Positions 38,867 to 50,260 of a stretch of 64,000 nt of DNA are shown here, in pieces. The position numbers and the translations under genes are program-made. This DNA comes from Schistocerca nitens (taxonomy: Eukaryota; Arthropoda; Insecta; Orthoptera; Acrididae). The stretch lies in the NCBI RefSeq assembly GCF_023898315.1, contig NC_064616.1, positions 288,079,205 to 288,143,204 on the forward strand, written 5' to 3'. Position 1 is the first letter of the stretch. Each line of letters begins with the position of its first letter. Below the pieces are notes generated by a model. It did not search any database. It was given only the letters and a program-made list of their open reading frames with translations, and was not told the DNA's origin.

Positions 38867-39037
38867 AACTGTGTATCTTGACGTGAAACTCCTAACGCGA
38901 CGATTTTATTTAATGGTCTTTATACTTCACTTCCTTGTTTTAAAAATCCTTCCAATGTTTAGCTTGCACCTTTCGGTCACGGCTATGACGGAAATGCAAA
39001 TAGTTCTGTTGGTATAGTTAACTGATGGATCATTCTT

Positions 39038-39116
39038 ACCGAGCGAGGTGGCGCAGTGGTTAGCACACTAGGCTTGCATTCTGGAGGACAACATTATAAC
39101 CCCTGTCCGGCCATCC
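39038..39116 (+). repeat. SINE-C head fragment
   Basis: ACCGAGCGAGGTGGCGCAGT to CTGTCCGGCCATC; the body is absent. Confidence 0.7.
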
Positions 39117-39431
39117 ATCAGTTTTAAGGTAAACATTTTCCTAATATTCCGCGTTTGCAACCAAACTCTTAGCTGTGTCACGTTTCAGCGGCGCATCATA
39201 AGGACGCGACAGTTCCATGCAACAACACGAACTTCTGCTTAAGACAGCAATCGTTTTAATGTTCAAAACTGATAAATCCTTAGTTCTAAATATTATAATT
39301 CCGTTGAAATTTCTAATATTGAAGAGTGAAACACCGCTAAATTCTACTCTTTCGTAGTGATGATGCTAGCAGCGGTAATAACTGTAACTACATTTGAAAA
39401 TGTGAAGTTGGTACCCACGTCTCTGTAATTA
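39117..39431. other. No gene or repeat recognised
   Basis: AT-rich spacer before element N. Confidence 0.45.
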
Positions 39432-40388
39432 CGAGGGTTGCCCAAAAAGCAATGCACAGCATTTTTTTCTTCAGCAATTCTTTATTGAACATAATGAGAA
39501 TTACACACACGAAAGAATAGTGTTTTATCTACACACCCTGTTTTTCCACATAATTTCCATCCCGTTCGATGGCCTTCCTCCAGCGCGCAACAGGGTTCTG
39601 TATGCCCTGTCGGTACCACTCTTTGTCCTGGTAGCGGAGCCAGTGCTTCACTGTGTGAATCACCCTCTCATCGTCCTCAAAATGTTTTCCACGAATACCG
39701 AGCGAGGTGGTGCAGTGGCTAGCACACTGGACTCGCATGCGGGAGGACGACGGTTCAATCCCGCGTCCGGCCATCCTGATTTAGATTTTCCGTGATTTCC
39801 CTAAATCGCTCCAGGCAAATGCCGGGATGGTTCCTTTGAAAGGGCACGGCCGGCTTCCTTCCCCGTCCTTCCCTAATCTGATGAGACCGATGACCTCGCT
39901 CTCTGGTCTCCTCCCCCAAACAATCCAATCCAGTCCAATCTTCCACGAATGGCATCCTTTAATGGCCCAAACAAGTGTAAGCTCGCTGCAACATGTCACG
40001 TGTGACAGGCGTGTATGGTCTCCCCGACCTTTACAAATCGTGGAATCCCACCGAACTGCCCTCTGATGACCTCACCATCTGTGCCCAGCGACTGACTGTA
40101 CTCTGTCAACAGCAAATGCTCCATGGACTTCGCACAAGCGTTTGTGAATATTCCCCACAGTTTCTTTCTCTGCAGTGAGAAACTCAACGACGGTACGTTG
40201 CTTGTAAGTACATCACCTACAGACGCCATTTTGAAACTGTCATGCAGCTACGCTATCTGTCGGAAGTGACGGAAACTTGGCGCACTCACTCAGGAGACTT
40301 CAAATAATACATACGTAACGTTTCGTATTCGTAGCATTGTTTTCGGCTGAGAAAAAAATGCGGTGCATTACTTTCTGGGCAACCCTCC
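39432..40388 (-). mobile_element. Element N: mariner-like deletion derivative
   Basis: The ends are CGAGGGTTGCCCAAAAAGCA and, reverse complemented, GGAGGGTTGCCCAGAAAGTA, both continuing to GCATTTTTTTCT, with TA outside (39430-39431, 40389-40390). On the minus strand the transposase N-terminus (MASVGDVLTSNV ... LQRKKLWGIFTNACAKSM, from 40229) passes through an internal deletion. It reaches the C-terminus with HWLRYQDKEWYRQGIQNPVA...RDGNYVEKQG (39640-39535). No catalytic motif remains, so it is non-autonomous. A SINE-C has inserted. Confidence 0.82.
39697..39940 (+). repeat. SINE-C, full length, perfect target duplication
   Basis: TTCCACGAAT at 39687-39696 and 39941-39950. This is the best SINE-C copy: head, B box GGTTCAATCCC, GCAAATGCCGGGATGG, then GAGACC-GATGACCTCGCTCTCT-GGTCTC, and a CAATCCAATCC tail. 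Confidence 0.93.
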
Positions 40389-40390
40389 TA

Positions 40391-40956
40391 ATATAGCTGT
40401 GAAAAGAAACTATACATAATTGAGTTCGGCCTTTCCACAATTCATTTCTGTGAAAACAAAATTAAGAATCCTAAAGGGTTTAGGACATATCAGAGATGAA
40501 CTCCTTAGCTGAATGACTCTGTATATTCACAGCACATACGAACGACATGAACACATGAGCATGACTAACAGGACAGACAAAACAGCTGTCCAGTGAGATT
40601 TGAAATAAGGTCTATACGAGCCAAACGCTAGCACAACCATTGGTCAAAAGTGTGAAGTCTTTCAGTGCCTCATTGTATCGTCCACGCTGGAATAATAACA
40701 AAATTATTGATATATAAGAAGGGCCCATTCCGAGGCCCACGAGAAACACAGGCCGTGGCATGTACGTCACAATACGTGACACTGCAGGTATTAGGAGTTC
40801 CAGCAGCCGTCTCTGTCGGGGCGCGAGTAAATAATTCGAACGAGTTTAATAATTATTGACTGCACCGTTAAATGCATGCAAGTTCTCGATGTCACACGAC
40901 AAAGTTAAGACCTGTAGTGAGTACCATTTCAATTAAATATTCATTTCCTGTGGGCC
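40391..40956. other. No gene or repeat recognised
   Basis: No supportable feature. Confidence 0.45.
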
Positions 40957-41163
40957 GTGCCGGCCGAAGTGGCCGTGCGGTTAAAGGCGCTGCAGTCTGG
41001 AGCCGCAAGACCGCTACGGTCGCAGGTTCGACTCCTGCCTCGGGCATGGATGTTTGTGATGTCCTTAGGTTAGTTAGGTTTAACTAGTTCTAAGTTCTAG
41101 GGGACTGATGACCTCAGCAGTTGAGTCCCATAGTGCTCAGAGCCATTTGAACCATTTTTTGAA
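40957..41163 (+). repeat. SINE-A, full length, perfect target duplication
   Basis: CCTGTGGGCC at 40947-40956 and 41164-41173. It belongs to the subtype with GTGCGGTTAAAGGCGCTGCA in the head and TTTAACTAG in the body, shared with the copies at 49662 and 54986. Confidence 0.93.
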
Positions 41164-41173
41164 CCTGTGGGCC

Positions 41174-41920
41174 CTGCACGAAGCCGAGTGTTTCCGAAGT
41201 GTGACGGAGAAGCCTACTGGTGTGACGTCACAAGTTCGTTGCAGGGCCTATATATCTCTTTGGCCCCAGCCCATTTACAGCCTCGTCGCAACATCTGGTG
41301 TATTGGACTGCACCGATGAAAAATCGCTGACCATGCTGAGCGTGTGTTGTTCACACGAGGGGTGTATTGTTAGGACATCGAGCCGGCTGCCGTGGCCGAG
41401 AGGTTCTAGGCGCTTCATTCCGGAACCGCGCTGCTGCTACTGTCGCAGGTTCAAATCCTGCCTCGGGCATGGATGTGTGTGATGTCCTTAGGTTAGTTAG
41501 ATTTAAGTAGTCTACGGGAATGATAACCTCAGATGTTAAGTGCCATAGTGGTTAGGGCCATTTTTTTTTTTTTTTGTTAGGACATCGGTTCCTGTGGTCG
41601 CAACTCCACTGCAAAATAGCATTCCGTCCAGAAATGCAGGTTGCAACGGGCAGCCTACTCACCAGGCGGAGCGAGGCCGCTAATTATTCAAGCAGCCTCC
41701 AGCATATAACTATATGTAGAACGATCACACGAAAATTGAATATTTGTAACGGAATGAATCAGTGTTTTGGACATAGACATTTGTAATTATTTCAGTAGTT
41801 GTAATATTTATGTATATGTGTGCCTGATGCTATTTGTTACGAATAGCACCCCTGTTTACGCAGACACATCGGCGACAATACTCTACTAATTACTATAAAC
41901 ATAAAAAAATTACCAAATTT
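41174..41920 (+). repeat. LTR-like fragment related to 50.6-52.4 kb
   Basis: Two blocks match the LTR-like region upstream of the Gypsy remnant: CAACTCCACTGC...CCAGGCGGAGCGAG (41597-41675 against about 50655-50725), and AATCAGTGTTTTGG...TAGACAT (41756-41780 against 52307-52330). A TATATATCT box is at about 41250. Ends are not defined. Confidence 0.4.
41381..41575 (+). repeat. SINE-A, with target duplication
   Basis: GTTAGGACATCG at 41369-41380 and 41576-41587. A tail of about 15 T follows the body. Several body differences (a 10-bp gap at TCTACGGG) make it a diverged member. Confidence 0.9.
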
Positions 41921-43089
41921 GAGATGTCAAGAACCAGACCACTAGTTGACCTCACCGAACCATCTTGTATTTCAACAGTACTTTATTTGTAGGTACGAAT
42001 GTTAAGCAGATGTTCAGTTTATAGTTTTTCAGTGTAAGAGAAGTACTGGCGGAATCGGTCCTATGAGCGCAGATCCTAGAGTCGTGCCTGGGTTGTGTTG
42101 ACTTTTAAAGGCACATTTCCGGGTTCGTGTTCCGGTCTGGCTCAAACTATTTACCTGTCATGAAGTTTCAAATGACCATCTAATTTCACAAGAATATAAA
42201 AGTATAGGTGTTTGTTTCAGTATGCACAAGACTGCTGTCTGTCAAGGGGAAAGGAAAGTACGTATTAGACTGCCACGAAGGAAGTGAGGGCTAGATTATT
42301 AGAGGTTTCGACAGATTCCCGCTCCGTTATCACTTATAGTAATGAAACAAGGTCGCCAGCCACGCAAGTACCTGTGAGACAGAGTCACATATTTTTCTGA
42401 CACTTCTCTCATCCGCCGCTTCGCAAAAAATTGCACATATGGTCAGTGGAACGGTTTACATTCAAAATCTAACACCAGAATATTGTAAATCTTTTCTGAG
42501 AAACCAAAACTGCACAATTAGTATCTCTGGAAAAACTATTCTCTTTAAATTTCTTTTGTACAAAGATAAAAGTTGGATCTCGTTTCGCCTGTGATGAAAA
42601 TTTTACGTTATTGCCCTACGATAGCTTTCTAAGTTTGACACTAGTTCACATGAAAAGTAAATACTGTAGAACTGTCACAGTTTGTGTTTCTGTTGAGTTT
42701 TGTGAGACTTCTTTATAAGGAGAGACGGAAGAAGCTATTAATATCTCGAACGTATTTCTTGAGCACGGGTTGACTATAGCTCCCCGTGTCCGCTGCCGAT
42801 TAACACCGCTCTTCCGAGCCCACAAGGGACTCTTTAACTTTCACCGGCTTCCACAGTAAATCTCGACGTCCCGTAGGGCCCCTTCATCCGACTCTCGCTT
42901 CAAAGCCGATGGTTCCCACTGGAGCTCGCTACTCCAGCCACGCTCTTCTGAGTCGGTTGGAAAATTTTCTTCTCGACAGAGTGGTCAAGCACATCTCCCA
43001 TATCGGCTCATTACGGAAATTGTAAGACGATGAGTAAAATACGGAGGGTAACAGTGCAATGAGAAAAATTCTATGAAAGTATCGTTGAA
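41921..43089. other. No gene; one tRNA-like SINE trace
   Basis: Mostly unassigned. At about 42065-42165 TCCGGGTTCGTGTTCCGG resembles a B box followed by CTGGCTCAAACTATTTACCTG, a likely remnant of another tRNA-headed SINE. Confidence 0.35.
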
Positions 43090-45140
43090 AATGAAGCAAA
43101 ATTCGATGCAGACTGTACTGGCGAATTTATATTAAAAGAAGAATAAGATATAGCCCTACAAAAAATGAAAGTAACAAAGCCCTGCGTATATATATTCCTG
43201 CAGAGTTTCTCAAAGTGGGGCGAAAGGAAATGAACGAGCGATTATGTACTGGTTTGTGAAAATATACAGAGTGGGAAAATAAAACTAACCCGGAAAATAT
43301 TCATAAGGCTGAAGCGGAAATGAGAGGAAAACTAACCACGACAGTAAATGCTGGAAACTGTCACTTAGAAGCACCAATTATTTGCTGTCACATGTCTGTA
43401 GATGAGCCTTTGCCGCAAGCACTTTACTGAGTACTTCGCTGCGTCATTACGTACGAATGAGTGAGAGGGGCATACATGTTTAGTGGCCAATTAAGTGAAG
43501 GACAAAATTGTTCTGGCTATTAAAAACCGCGTGTTCTTTGTCGAATGTTACGCGAAATTCAATTTGTGGAAAACCTAAGCGGAGTTGTTACCACATGAGC
43601 TGATGACTGAACTTGTAGTGGCGAAATGGCGCGAAATGGGTGGTGTAGCGAATTAAAACCTAACTATCTGAAAATAGTCTGAACACCAGAAAACATTGCT
43701 TTAATGAAGTAAAGCCTGGATAAAAGTACGAAGATATTTCAACGCCGTTTTTCTGTGCAAGTGGAGATTAACATTACCAAAAAGGATCCGCATCACTATC
43801 CTTTCAAATTCACTACTGTGCATGACTTAAAGAGCGCAGACGAACTTTAGTGTGTTCAGTTTTGCCAGTAATTTTCTGAGTACAGTGGAATGACGACTTT
43901 CGGATCCTCAGTTATTCGTTTGATCAGATGAGGCTTGGTTCGTCCTGTCAGAGTATGTGAACTCATAGAAAATATGCGATTATCCACCAGAAAATCCTCT
44001 TTAATACTCTGAGGATCCGCCACATAATCTCAAGATCGACGTTTGGTGCAATGTGTCAGGTATTCACACTGTAACACGATTCTTTGACCAAACTGTTAAT
44101 CCTAACCGGTATCTCTGTAAAATGTGTCATCCATACGTAGGTCAACTCACAGAAAATGATCAACTGTATGGATATTTTAAGCAAGATGCGGCAAAACCAC
44201 ACACCGCCTTGACAATTTTGTCACAAATGCACGAAGTGTTTGATGAAGAGAAGTGTCTCTCTCCCTGTGATTTTTACTGTTGGTGCAAATTAGAGAGCCA
44301 GGTGTACTCCAGTAATGCTCACACAATGAATGAGCTACAACAGAACACTGTAAACGCTATTGCTGCTATCCATCAGGTAGAATTCTTCGCGTGTCTCGCA
44401 GTTACATAAAATGATCACATTGCTGCATCGACATCAACGGTGGCCATTTCAAGCATCTTCTGTGATGTTTATTAGCAAGGATCAATCCTTCGCCAGTCCT
44501 ATTGTAAATATTGTCGGAGCTAGTTTTATTTTGCCCACCGCGTACGAAAAGGGAAAACTGCACATTAATTTTCACACATTAAAATGTGAAAATGACCGAA
44601 CATTTAGTTCGCATGCATTGAAATACTACTCGCCTTCGTCCTCAACCAAACGCAAAAAAACTTGAGGCCACACTCCCCAGAAAACCGATATGACTTCCCA
44701 AAAAACCCAGGAACCAGAGAAAGAACATAAGCTTTAAAGCTATTTATAGAAAAGGAAATGAACAACATACACTGCTTTTGCAAATATACATAAAGTGTTT
44801 GAAAACTTAAGGTGTGAAGAAATTTTTGATGTGCTGAAGAAATTGGGAATAGGTCACAAACACCGACAAGTAATATGGAACCTTTACAAAAACTAGACAA
44901 TTGCTATTGGTGAGCGACCTATAGAAGAAGAGGCACAGATTCGGCAAGTAGCACTGTCACCAACTATTGTTAGGTATACACAGAAAAGAGACACAAAACA
45001 TGGGATTCACTTAGAAGTAGGTGCATCAGTACATGCCAAAAGTATATATATGCTGAGATACGCTGATGAAGTCGCAGTTTTAGCTGAAAGTAAAGTCGAG
45101 CACAATGGAAAAAAGTTATAGGAACAGAATATAATGAGTC
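43090..45140 (+). pseudogene. RTE-like non-LTR RT remnant, split by a DNA element
   Basis: The left part (43118-43260) reads GEFILKEE...IALQKMK...FLQSFSKWGERK, the RT fingers pattern of RTE elements. The right part (about 44770-45120) reads FENLRCEEIFDVLKKLGIGH, KHRQVIWNLYKN and LRYADEVAVLAESK, the palm with a degraded active site (YADE in place of FADD). An IS630/mariner-like remnant lies between them and presumably inserted there. Confidence 0.6.
43500..44406 (+). pseudogene. IS630/mariner-like transposase remnant
   Basis: Order of motifs: RVFFVECYAKFNLWK and VVAKWREMGGV (DNA-binding part, 43530-43645), SDEAWFVLSEYVNS (first catalytic Asp, about 43925-43965), LKIDVWCNVSGIHTV and FFDQTVNPNRY (44033-44115), then YGYFKQDAAKPHTA (second Asp, 44175-44215) and LSPCDFYCWCKLESQVY (third acid region, 44260-44310). 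Several stops and a deletion before LSPCD break it. The family resembles transposases with SDEAWFHLSGYVNSQN-type motifs, common in arthropods. TIRs were not identified. Confidence 0.65.
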
Positions 45141-45147
45141 TAAAACA

Positions 45148-45690
45148 CGCACCCGGATAGCCGAGCCTGTTAAAGTGTCGCTTCCGAGATACGAGGAGGC
45201 GACCCTGTTCCGGACTGAATCCTCGTGGATTAACGGAGAAGCCTGTGCAGTGGGCCAGCTTCGATGTGGTTTTTAGGTGGTTTCCCACATCCAACTAGTT
45301 AAATACAGGGCTGGTAACCATGTCCCACCTCAAATACACGCTACGCAAACATTTATAAAAGCTCTCACGTCTGTATATGGAATTTGTCTAAAAATGGTTC
45401 AAATGGCTCTGAGCACTATGGGACTTAACTTCTGAGGTCATCAGTCCCCTAGAACTTAGAACTACTTAAACCTAACTAACCTAAGGACATCACACACATC
45501 CATACCCGAGGCAGGATTCGAACCTGCGACCGTAGCGGTCACGCGTTTCCAGACTGTAGCGCCTAGAACCGCTCGGCCACATCGGCCGGCGGAATTTGTC
45601 TAAACTCAGGGAGATGGGGTTCACAGACTCCTTCCCTGAGGGAGTGATGGTGTCAGGAAGTGTATCTGCCATCACCTACCATTAACACTG
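45148..45690 (+). repeat. SINE-K, split by SINE-A
   Basis: The tRNA-like head (CGCACCCGGATAGCCGAGCC ... GGACTGAATCCTCG) is followed by GATGTGG-TTTTTAGGTGGTTTC-CCACATC, which is shared with SINE-F. A distinct 3' part comes next (CTCACGTCTGTATATGG | CTCAGGGAGATGGGGTTCAC ... CATCACCTACCATTAACACTGG). Confidence 0.7.
45393..45590 (-). repeat. SINE-A, reverse, perfect target duplication
   Basis: GGAATTTGTCTAAA at 45379-45392 and 45591-45604. Confidence 0.94.
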
Positions 45691-45696
45691 GCACGA

Positions 45697-45901
45697 GCGC
45701 CGGCAGTAGTGGCCGAGCGGTTCTAGGCGCTTCAGTCAGGAACCGAGCGACGGCTACGGTCTCAGGTTCGAATCCTGCCTTGGGCATGGATGTGTGTGAT
45801 GTCCTTCGGTTAGTTAGTTTTAAGTAGTTCTAAGTTCTAGGGGACTGATTACCTCAAATGTTAAGTCCCATATTGCTCAGAGCCATTTTAACCATTTTTG
45901 A
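45697..45901 (+). repeat. SINE-A, with target duplication
   Basis: ACTGGCACGA (45687-45696) and ACTGCCACGA (45902-45911), one mismatch. It inserted just at the 3' end of SINE-K. Confidence 0.88.
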
Positions 45902-45946
45902 ACTGCCACGACCAATGTACTAATGCTGAACCCATAGAAGAAACGG

Positions 45947-46162
45947 TAGTCCGCAGCTCGTGTTCGTGCGGTAGCGTTCTCGCTTCCCACGCCCGGGTTT
46001 CCGGGTTCGATTCCCGGCGGGGTCAGGGATTTTCTCTGCCTCGTGATGACTGGGTGTTGTGTGCTGTCCTTAGGTTAGTTAGGTTTAAGTAGTTCTAAGT
46101 TCTAGGGGAATGATGACCATAGATGTTAAGTCCCATAGTGCTCAGAGCCATTTGAACCATTT
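45947..46162 (+). repeat. SINE-D, full length, perfect target duplication
   Basis: GAAGAAACGG at 45937-45946 and 46163-46172. The head has GCGGTAGCGTTCTCGC, CTTCCCACG (anticodon-like CCC) and GGGTTCGATTCCCGGC; the tail after GTCCTTAGGTTAG is that of SINE-A. Confidence 0.93.
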
Positions 46163-46319
46163 GAAGAAACGGGAAAGGGCAAAAGAAGAAGAAGAAAATA
46201 AACGAGTCTAAATCACAGTGATTTTTTAACAAAGGATGTGACTCATTTACTTATTTAAGAAGCGAGAAAACTAGAGATGGAAGAAGCAAAGGTAAACAGA
46301 GGGTGGAATATTATTATTG

Positions 46320-47085
46320 TTAGCTGGGAGTTCCAATGTGACAGAGCCCCTTAGGGTACGTGTACCAAGGAGGGGGCGAATTCCCGTGTGCCCTGTGTGT
46401 GCATACTGGGAAGAGTCGTAAGTGATGTGGGACAGGTTCTTTCTGATGCCATCAAGAGCTTAGGGTAAAGCCAACTGCAGGTGGTGGCCATGTCGGTGCC
46501 AACGAAGTGTGTCGTTTCTAAACAGAAGAGCTTCTTTTTGGTTCCCGGTGGCTATCCTAAGTGATAAAGAGAGACAGTTTCCCTTGCAAGACCAAGGTGG
46601 AGCTCACTATCGGTAGCGTCATAGACAGGATAGACTGCGGACATTTTGTACAGAGCTGAGTGGAGTGTCTGTATCATAGGTTCACGCAGTTCTGCGACTG
46701 TGTAGGCTACACATTTGTTGACTTACGTCATAGAGTGGACGCGTGTCGGGATCTTCTTACAAGATCAGTGATCGATTACGGAGAAGGGGGAGGCTACAAG
46801 GGTAGTGCGGGCTGTGTGGAGTGGACTGGACGATTTTCTTAAGGGTAAAGTGTAAAAACTGGGGTACAGTGTCAGACGGGGTACGTCAAACACAGGACAT
46901 TGTGACAGCAAGGAAAGATTGGTTGCCAACTGTCGTATCACTGTTGGGTAATAGCCAGAGTTCCAAACACTCGTACAAAGCATTAAAGCAGATATCGTTA
47001 TAATAATGAAAGCAACCTAAAGTCAAAGAAAAGTTCAGCGGTAGTTGTTGCTGTGAACCTCACGGTGTTCTGAAAGGAGAGACTA
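46320..47085 (+). pseudogene. Decayed CR1-type ORF1 (esterase) remnant
   Basis: Through frameshifts the + strand shows the same order of motifs as CR1 ORF1 at 15.3-15.9 kb: LLGVPM (for LVIGSSNV, about 46320), a GRVVSDVGQVLSDAIKSLG stretch, VVAMSVPTK (for VAHVGTND, about 46490) and ECLYHRFTQFCDCVGYTFVDLRHRVDACRDLL (46660-46760). A conserved tail, RKDWLPTVVSLLGNSQSSKHSYKAL, follows at 46910-46990. It is another subfamily, long dead. Confidence 0.6.
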
Positions 47086-47353
47086 AATTCATTCGGTTGT
47101 GGCGTGTTTGTGGCTGCTAGAGGTAGTTCATCTTGTAGTGCAGGGCCGGCGACGGCATACCAGACTTCACGCATGCAGGGTGTGTGCGGGCCGCGGGCTT
47201 GCCAAGAACCGGCCTGTCTCGACTTTGCTCAGTCCTTCTTAGAAGTACCCAGCACAGCACATTCATTTATTATTGCTCTGTGGTATTTTTCGGTCGGCGC
47301 AACTCTCTTTAGTTCGGCAGAATCGTCGTTTCAGCGCTGTTTACTCTTCGCTA

Positions 47354-47554
47354 GCCCGCCGCGGTGGCCGAGCGGTTCTAGGCGCTTTAGTCCGGAACCG
47401 CGCGACTGCTACGGTCGCAGGTTCGAATCCTGCCTATGGCATGGATGTGTGTGATGTCCTTAGGTTAGTTAGGATTAAGTACTTTCTAAGTCTAGGGGAC
47501 TGATGACCTCAGCTGTTAAGTCCCATAGTGCTTAGAGCCATTTGAACCATTTGA
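47354..47554 (+). repeat. SINE-A, with target duplication
   Basis: ACTCTTCGCTA (47343-47353) and ACTCTTCACTA (47555-47565), one mismatch. Confidence 0.9.
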
Positions 47555-47773
47555 ACTCTTCACTATTTTCTCGTAGTATGAACGACGTTCGCATGTCCAG
47601 TGGTCGTTTGCAGTAAAAGATTCAGTCTAGGAATCTATTGTCACAAGCCTTTACAAATTAATGAGAAAGACAGACAAAAGGGATGAAAGTTCTCGATATC
47701 TATTATGCAGTCGCATAAGCAACGGGTACTGCTAACGTACTATGAAAGGACATTGCAATAACATAGAAAAAGA

Positions 47774-47979
47774 TTCAAATGGCTCTGAGCACTATGGGAC
47801 TTAACATCTATGGTCATCAGTCACCTAGAACTTAGAACTACTTAAACCTAACTAACCTAAGGACATCACACAACACCCAGTCATCACGAGGCAGAGTAAA
47901 TCCCTGACCCCGCCGGGAATCGAACCCGGGAACCCGGGCGTGGGAAGCGAAAACGCTACCGCACGACCACGAGCTGCGG
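47774..47979 (-). repeat. SINE-D, reverse, perfect target duplication
   Basis: ACATAGAAAAAGA at 47761-47773 and 47980-47992. Confidence 0.93.
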
Positions 47980-47992
47980 ACATAGAAAAAGA

Positions 47993-48751
47993 ATTTAAAG
48001 ATTTAGTTCCTAATGAAAGCGCAAAAATGACAACGATCGACAGACGGGAGTCGTTCTTCTGTACATCAAGAAGCACTTTGTGCTAAATTTGTTGACATGA
48101 AGCACGTAAAGAAATATGTGGTACGAATAGTAAAATTTCTGACGTTGCACCCATTATTTCGCTATCATTTGCAACAGTTTTCGAGGGAACTGGACTAAGA
48201 GTATGCAGAGTTAATATACTGCTGCAAAATACGTTAGTTAAGTCAAGGAGCTCGCCAGGGACAATTTTTCGGTTTAAAACTCGCTATTATTGAATTTATG
48301 AAGGAAAATGAAGATCAGGAGCGAAAATTAGAATATGCGGAATGAACTGCAGATCTAGTATTTTGATGGACTTGACTGAACACTGCCCACAGTAAGACAC
48401 TGCAAGGCGAGAAACAACATATTTCTGATTTTATGCGGATGCATTTAAAAAGAAAAATCGTGTGTAAAAGGGACACTTTGTGACACACAGTCCAGTTCCC
48501 CAAGATCACTGGCATTAAAGAAGACGTGAGGGTTGAAGAATTAATTGTGGTCTTGAAAGAAGTAGAAGGATTGGTTCCTCTTCCCCTCCTCGCGCCCAGA
48601 CAGCGTGGCTTCGTGTTACGTCAAACGCGTCAGCTAGGTTGAGCGCTATGGCACTCGGGCCAGAGCATGGCCTGTGAGCAGGATTCTTGGCCATCCCTGC
48701 TGTAGTGATACTGAAGTATACAGCTGCTGCGGCAACACACAGTCAATAGAC
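47993..48751. other. No gene or repeat recognised
   Basis: AT-rich DNA without a supportable feature, except a C-rich short run near 48575-48600. Confidence 0.45.
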
Positions 48752-48977
48752 TACTGGCCATTAAAATTGCTATACCACGAAGATAACGTGCTACAGACGC
48801 GAAATTTAACCGACAGGAAGAAGATGCTGTGATATGCAAATGATTAGCTTTTCAAAGCATTGACACAAGGTTGGCGCCGGTAGCGACACCTACAACGTGC
48901 TGACATAAGGAAAGTTTCCAACCGATTTCTCATACACAAATAGCTATTGATCGGCGTTGCCTGGTGAAACGTTGTTG

Positions 48978-50260
48978 TGATGCTTCGTGTAAGGAGGAGA
49001 CACGCCTTACCACCACGTCTCCGTCTATGATAAAGGTCGGATTGTAGCTTATCGCGATTGCGATTTATCATATCGCGACATTGCTGCTCGCATTGGGCGA
49101 GATACAATGACTGTTAGCAGAATACGGAATCGGTGGGTTCAGGAGGGTAATACGGAACGCCGTACTGGATCCCAACGGCCTCGTATCACTAGCAGTCGAG
49201 ATGACAGGCATCTTATCCGCATGGGTGTAACGGATCGTGCAGCCACGTCTCGATGCCTGAGTCAACAGAAGGGGACGTTTGCGAGACAACAACCATCTGC
49301 ACGAACAGTTCGCAGCATCATGGACTATCAGCTGGGAGACCATGGCTGCGGTTACCCTTGACGCTGCATCACAGACAGGAGCGCCTGCGATGGTGTACTC
49401 AACGACGAACCTGGGTGCGCGAATGGCAAAACGTCATTTTTTCGGATGAATCCAGGTTCCGTTTACAGCATCATGATGGTCGCATCCGTGTTTGGCGACA
49501 TCGCGGTGAACGCACATTGGAAGCGTATATTCGTCATCGCCATACTGGCGTACCACCCGGCGTGTTGTATGGGGTGCCATTGGTTACACGTCTCGGTCAC
49601 CTCTTGTTCGCATTGACGGCACTGTGAACAGTGGACGTTACATTTCAGATGTGTTACGTCCTGCCGGCCGAAGTGGCCGTGCGGTTAAAGGCGCTGCAGT
49701 CTGGAACCGCAAGACCGCTACGGTCGCAGGTTCGAATCCTGCCTCGGGCATGGATGTTTGTGATGTCCTTAGGTTAGTTAGGTTTAACTAGTTCTAAGTT
49801 CTAGGGGACTAATGACCTCAGCAGTTGAGTCCCATAGTGCTCAGAGCCATTTGAACCATTTTTGTTACGTCCCGTGGCTCTACCCTTCATTTGATCCCTG
49901 CGAAACCCTACATTTCAGCAGGATAATGCACGACCGCATGTTGCAGGTCCTGTACGGGCCTTTCTGGATACAGAAAATGTTCGACTGCTGCCATGGCCAG
50001 CACATTCTCCGTATCTCTCAGCAACTGAAAAAGTCTGGTGAATGGTGGCCGAGCAACTGGCTCGTCACAATACGGCAGTCACTACTCGTGACGAACTGTG
50101 GTATCGTGTTGAAGCTGCATGGGCAGCTGAACATTACACGCCATCCAAGCTCTGTTTGACTCAATGCCCAGGCGTATCAAGGCCGTTATTACGGCCTGAG
50201 GTGGTTGTTCTGGGTACTGATTTCTCAGGATCTATGCACCCAAATAGCGTGAAAATGTAA
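48978..50260 (+). pseudogene. Tc1-A transposase pseudogene (copy 2)
   Basis: N-terminal parts are in changing frames near 48980-49110. HTH linker RIRNRWVQEGNTERRTGSQR is at 49113-49175. The catalytic core has FSDESRFRLQHHDGRIRVWR (first Asp) at 49440-49500. After the SINE, RAFLDTENVRLLPW and an ATEKVW Glu region are readable with shifts around 49900-50040, followed by EQLARHNTAVTTRDELWYRV. Frameshifts near 49355, 49560 and 49900 and the SINE insertion inactivate it. Confidence 0.8.
49662..49863 (+). repeat. SINE-A, perfect target duplication
   Basis: GTTACGTCC at 49653-49661 and 49864-49872. The same subtype as at 40957. Confidence 0.92.
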
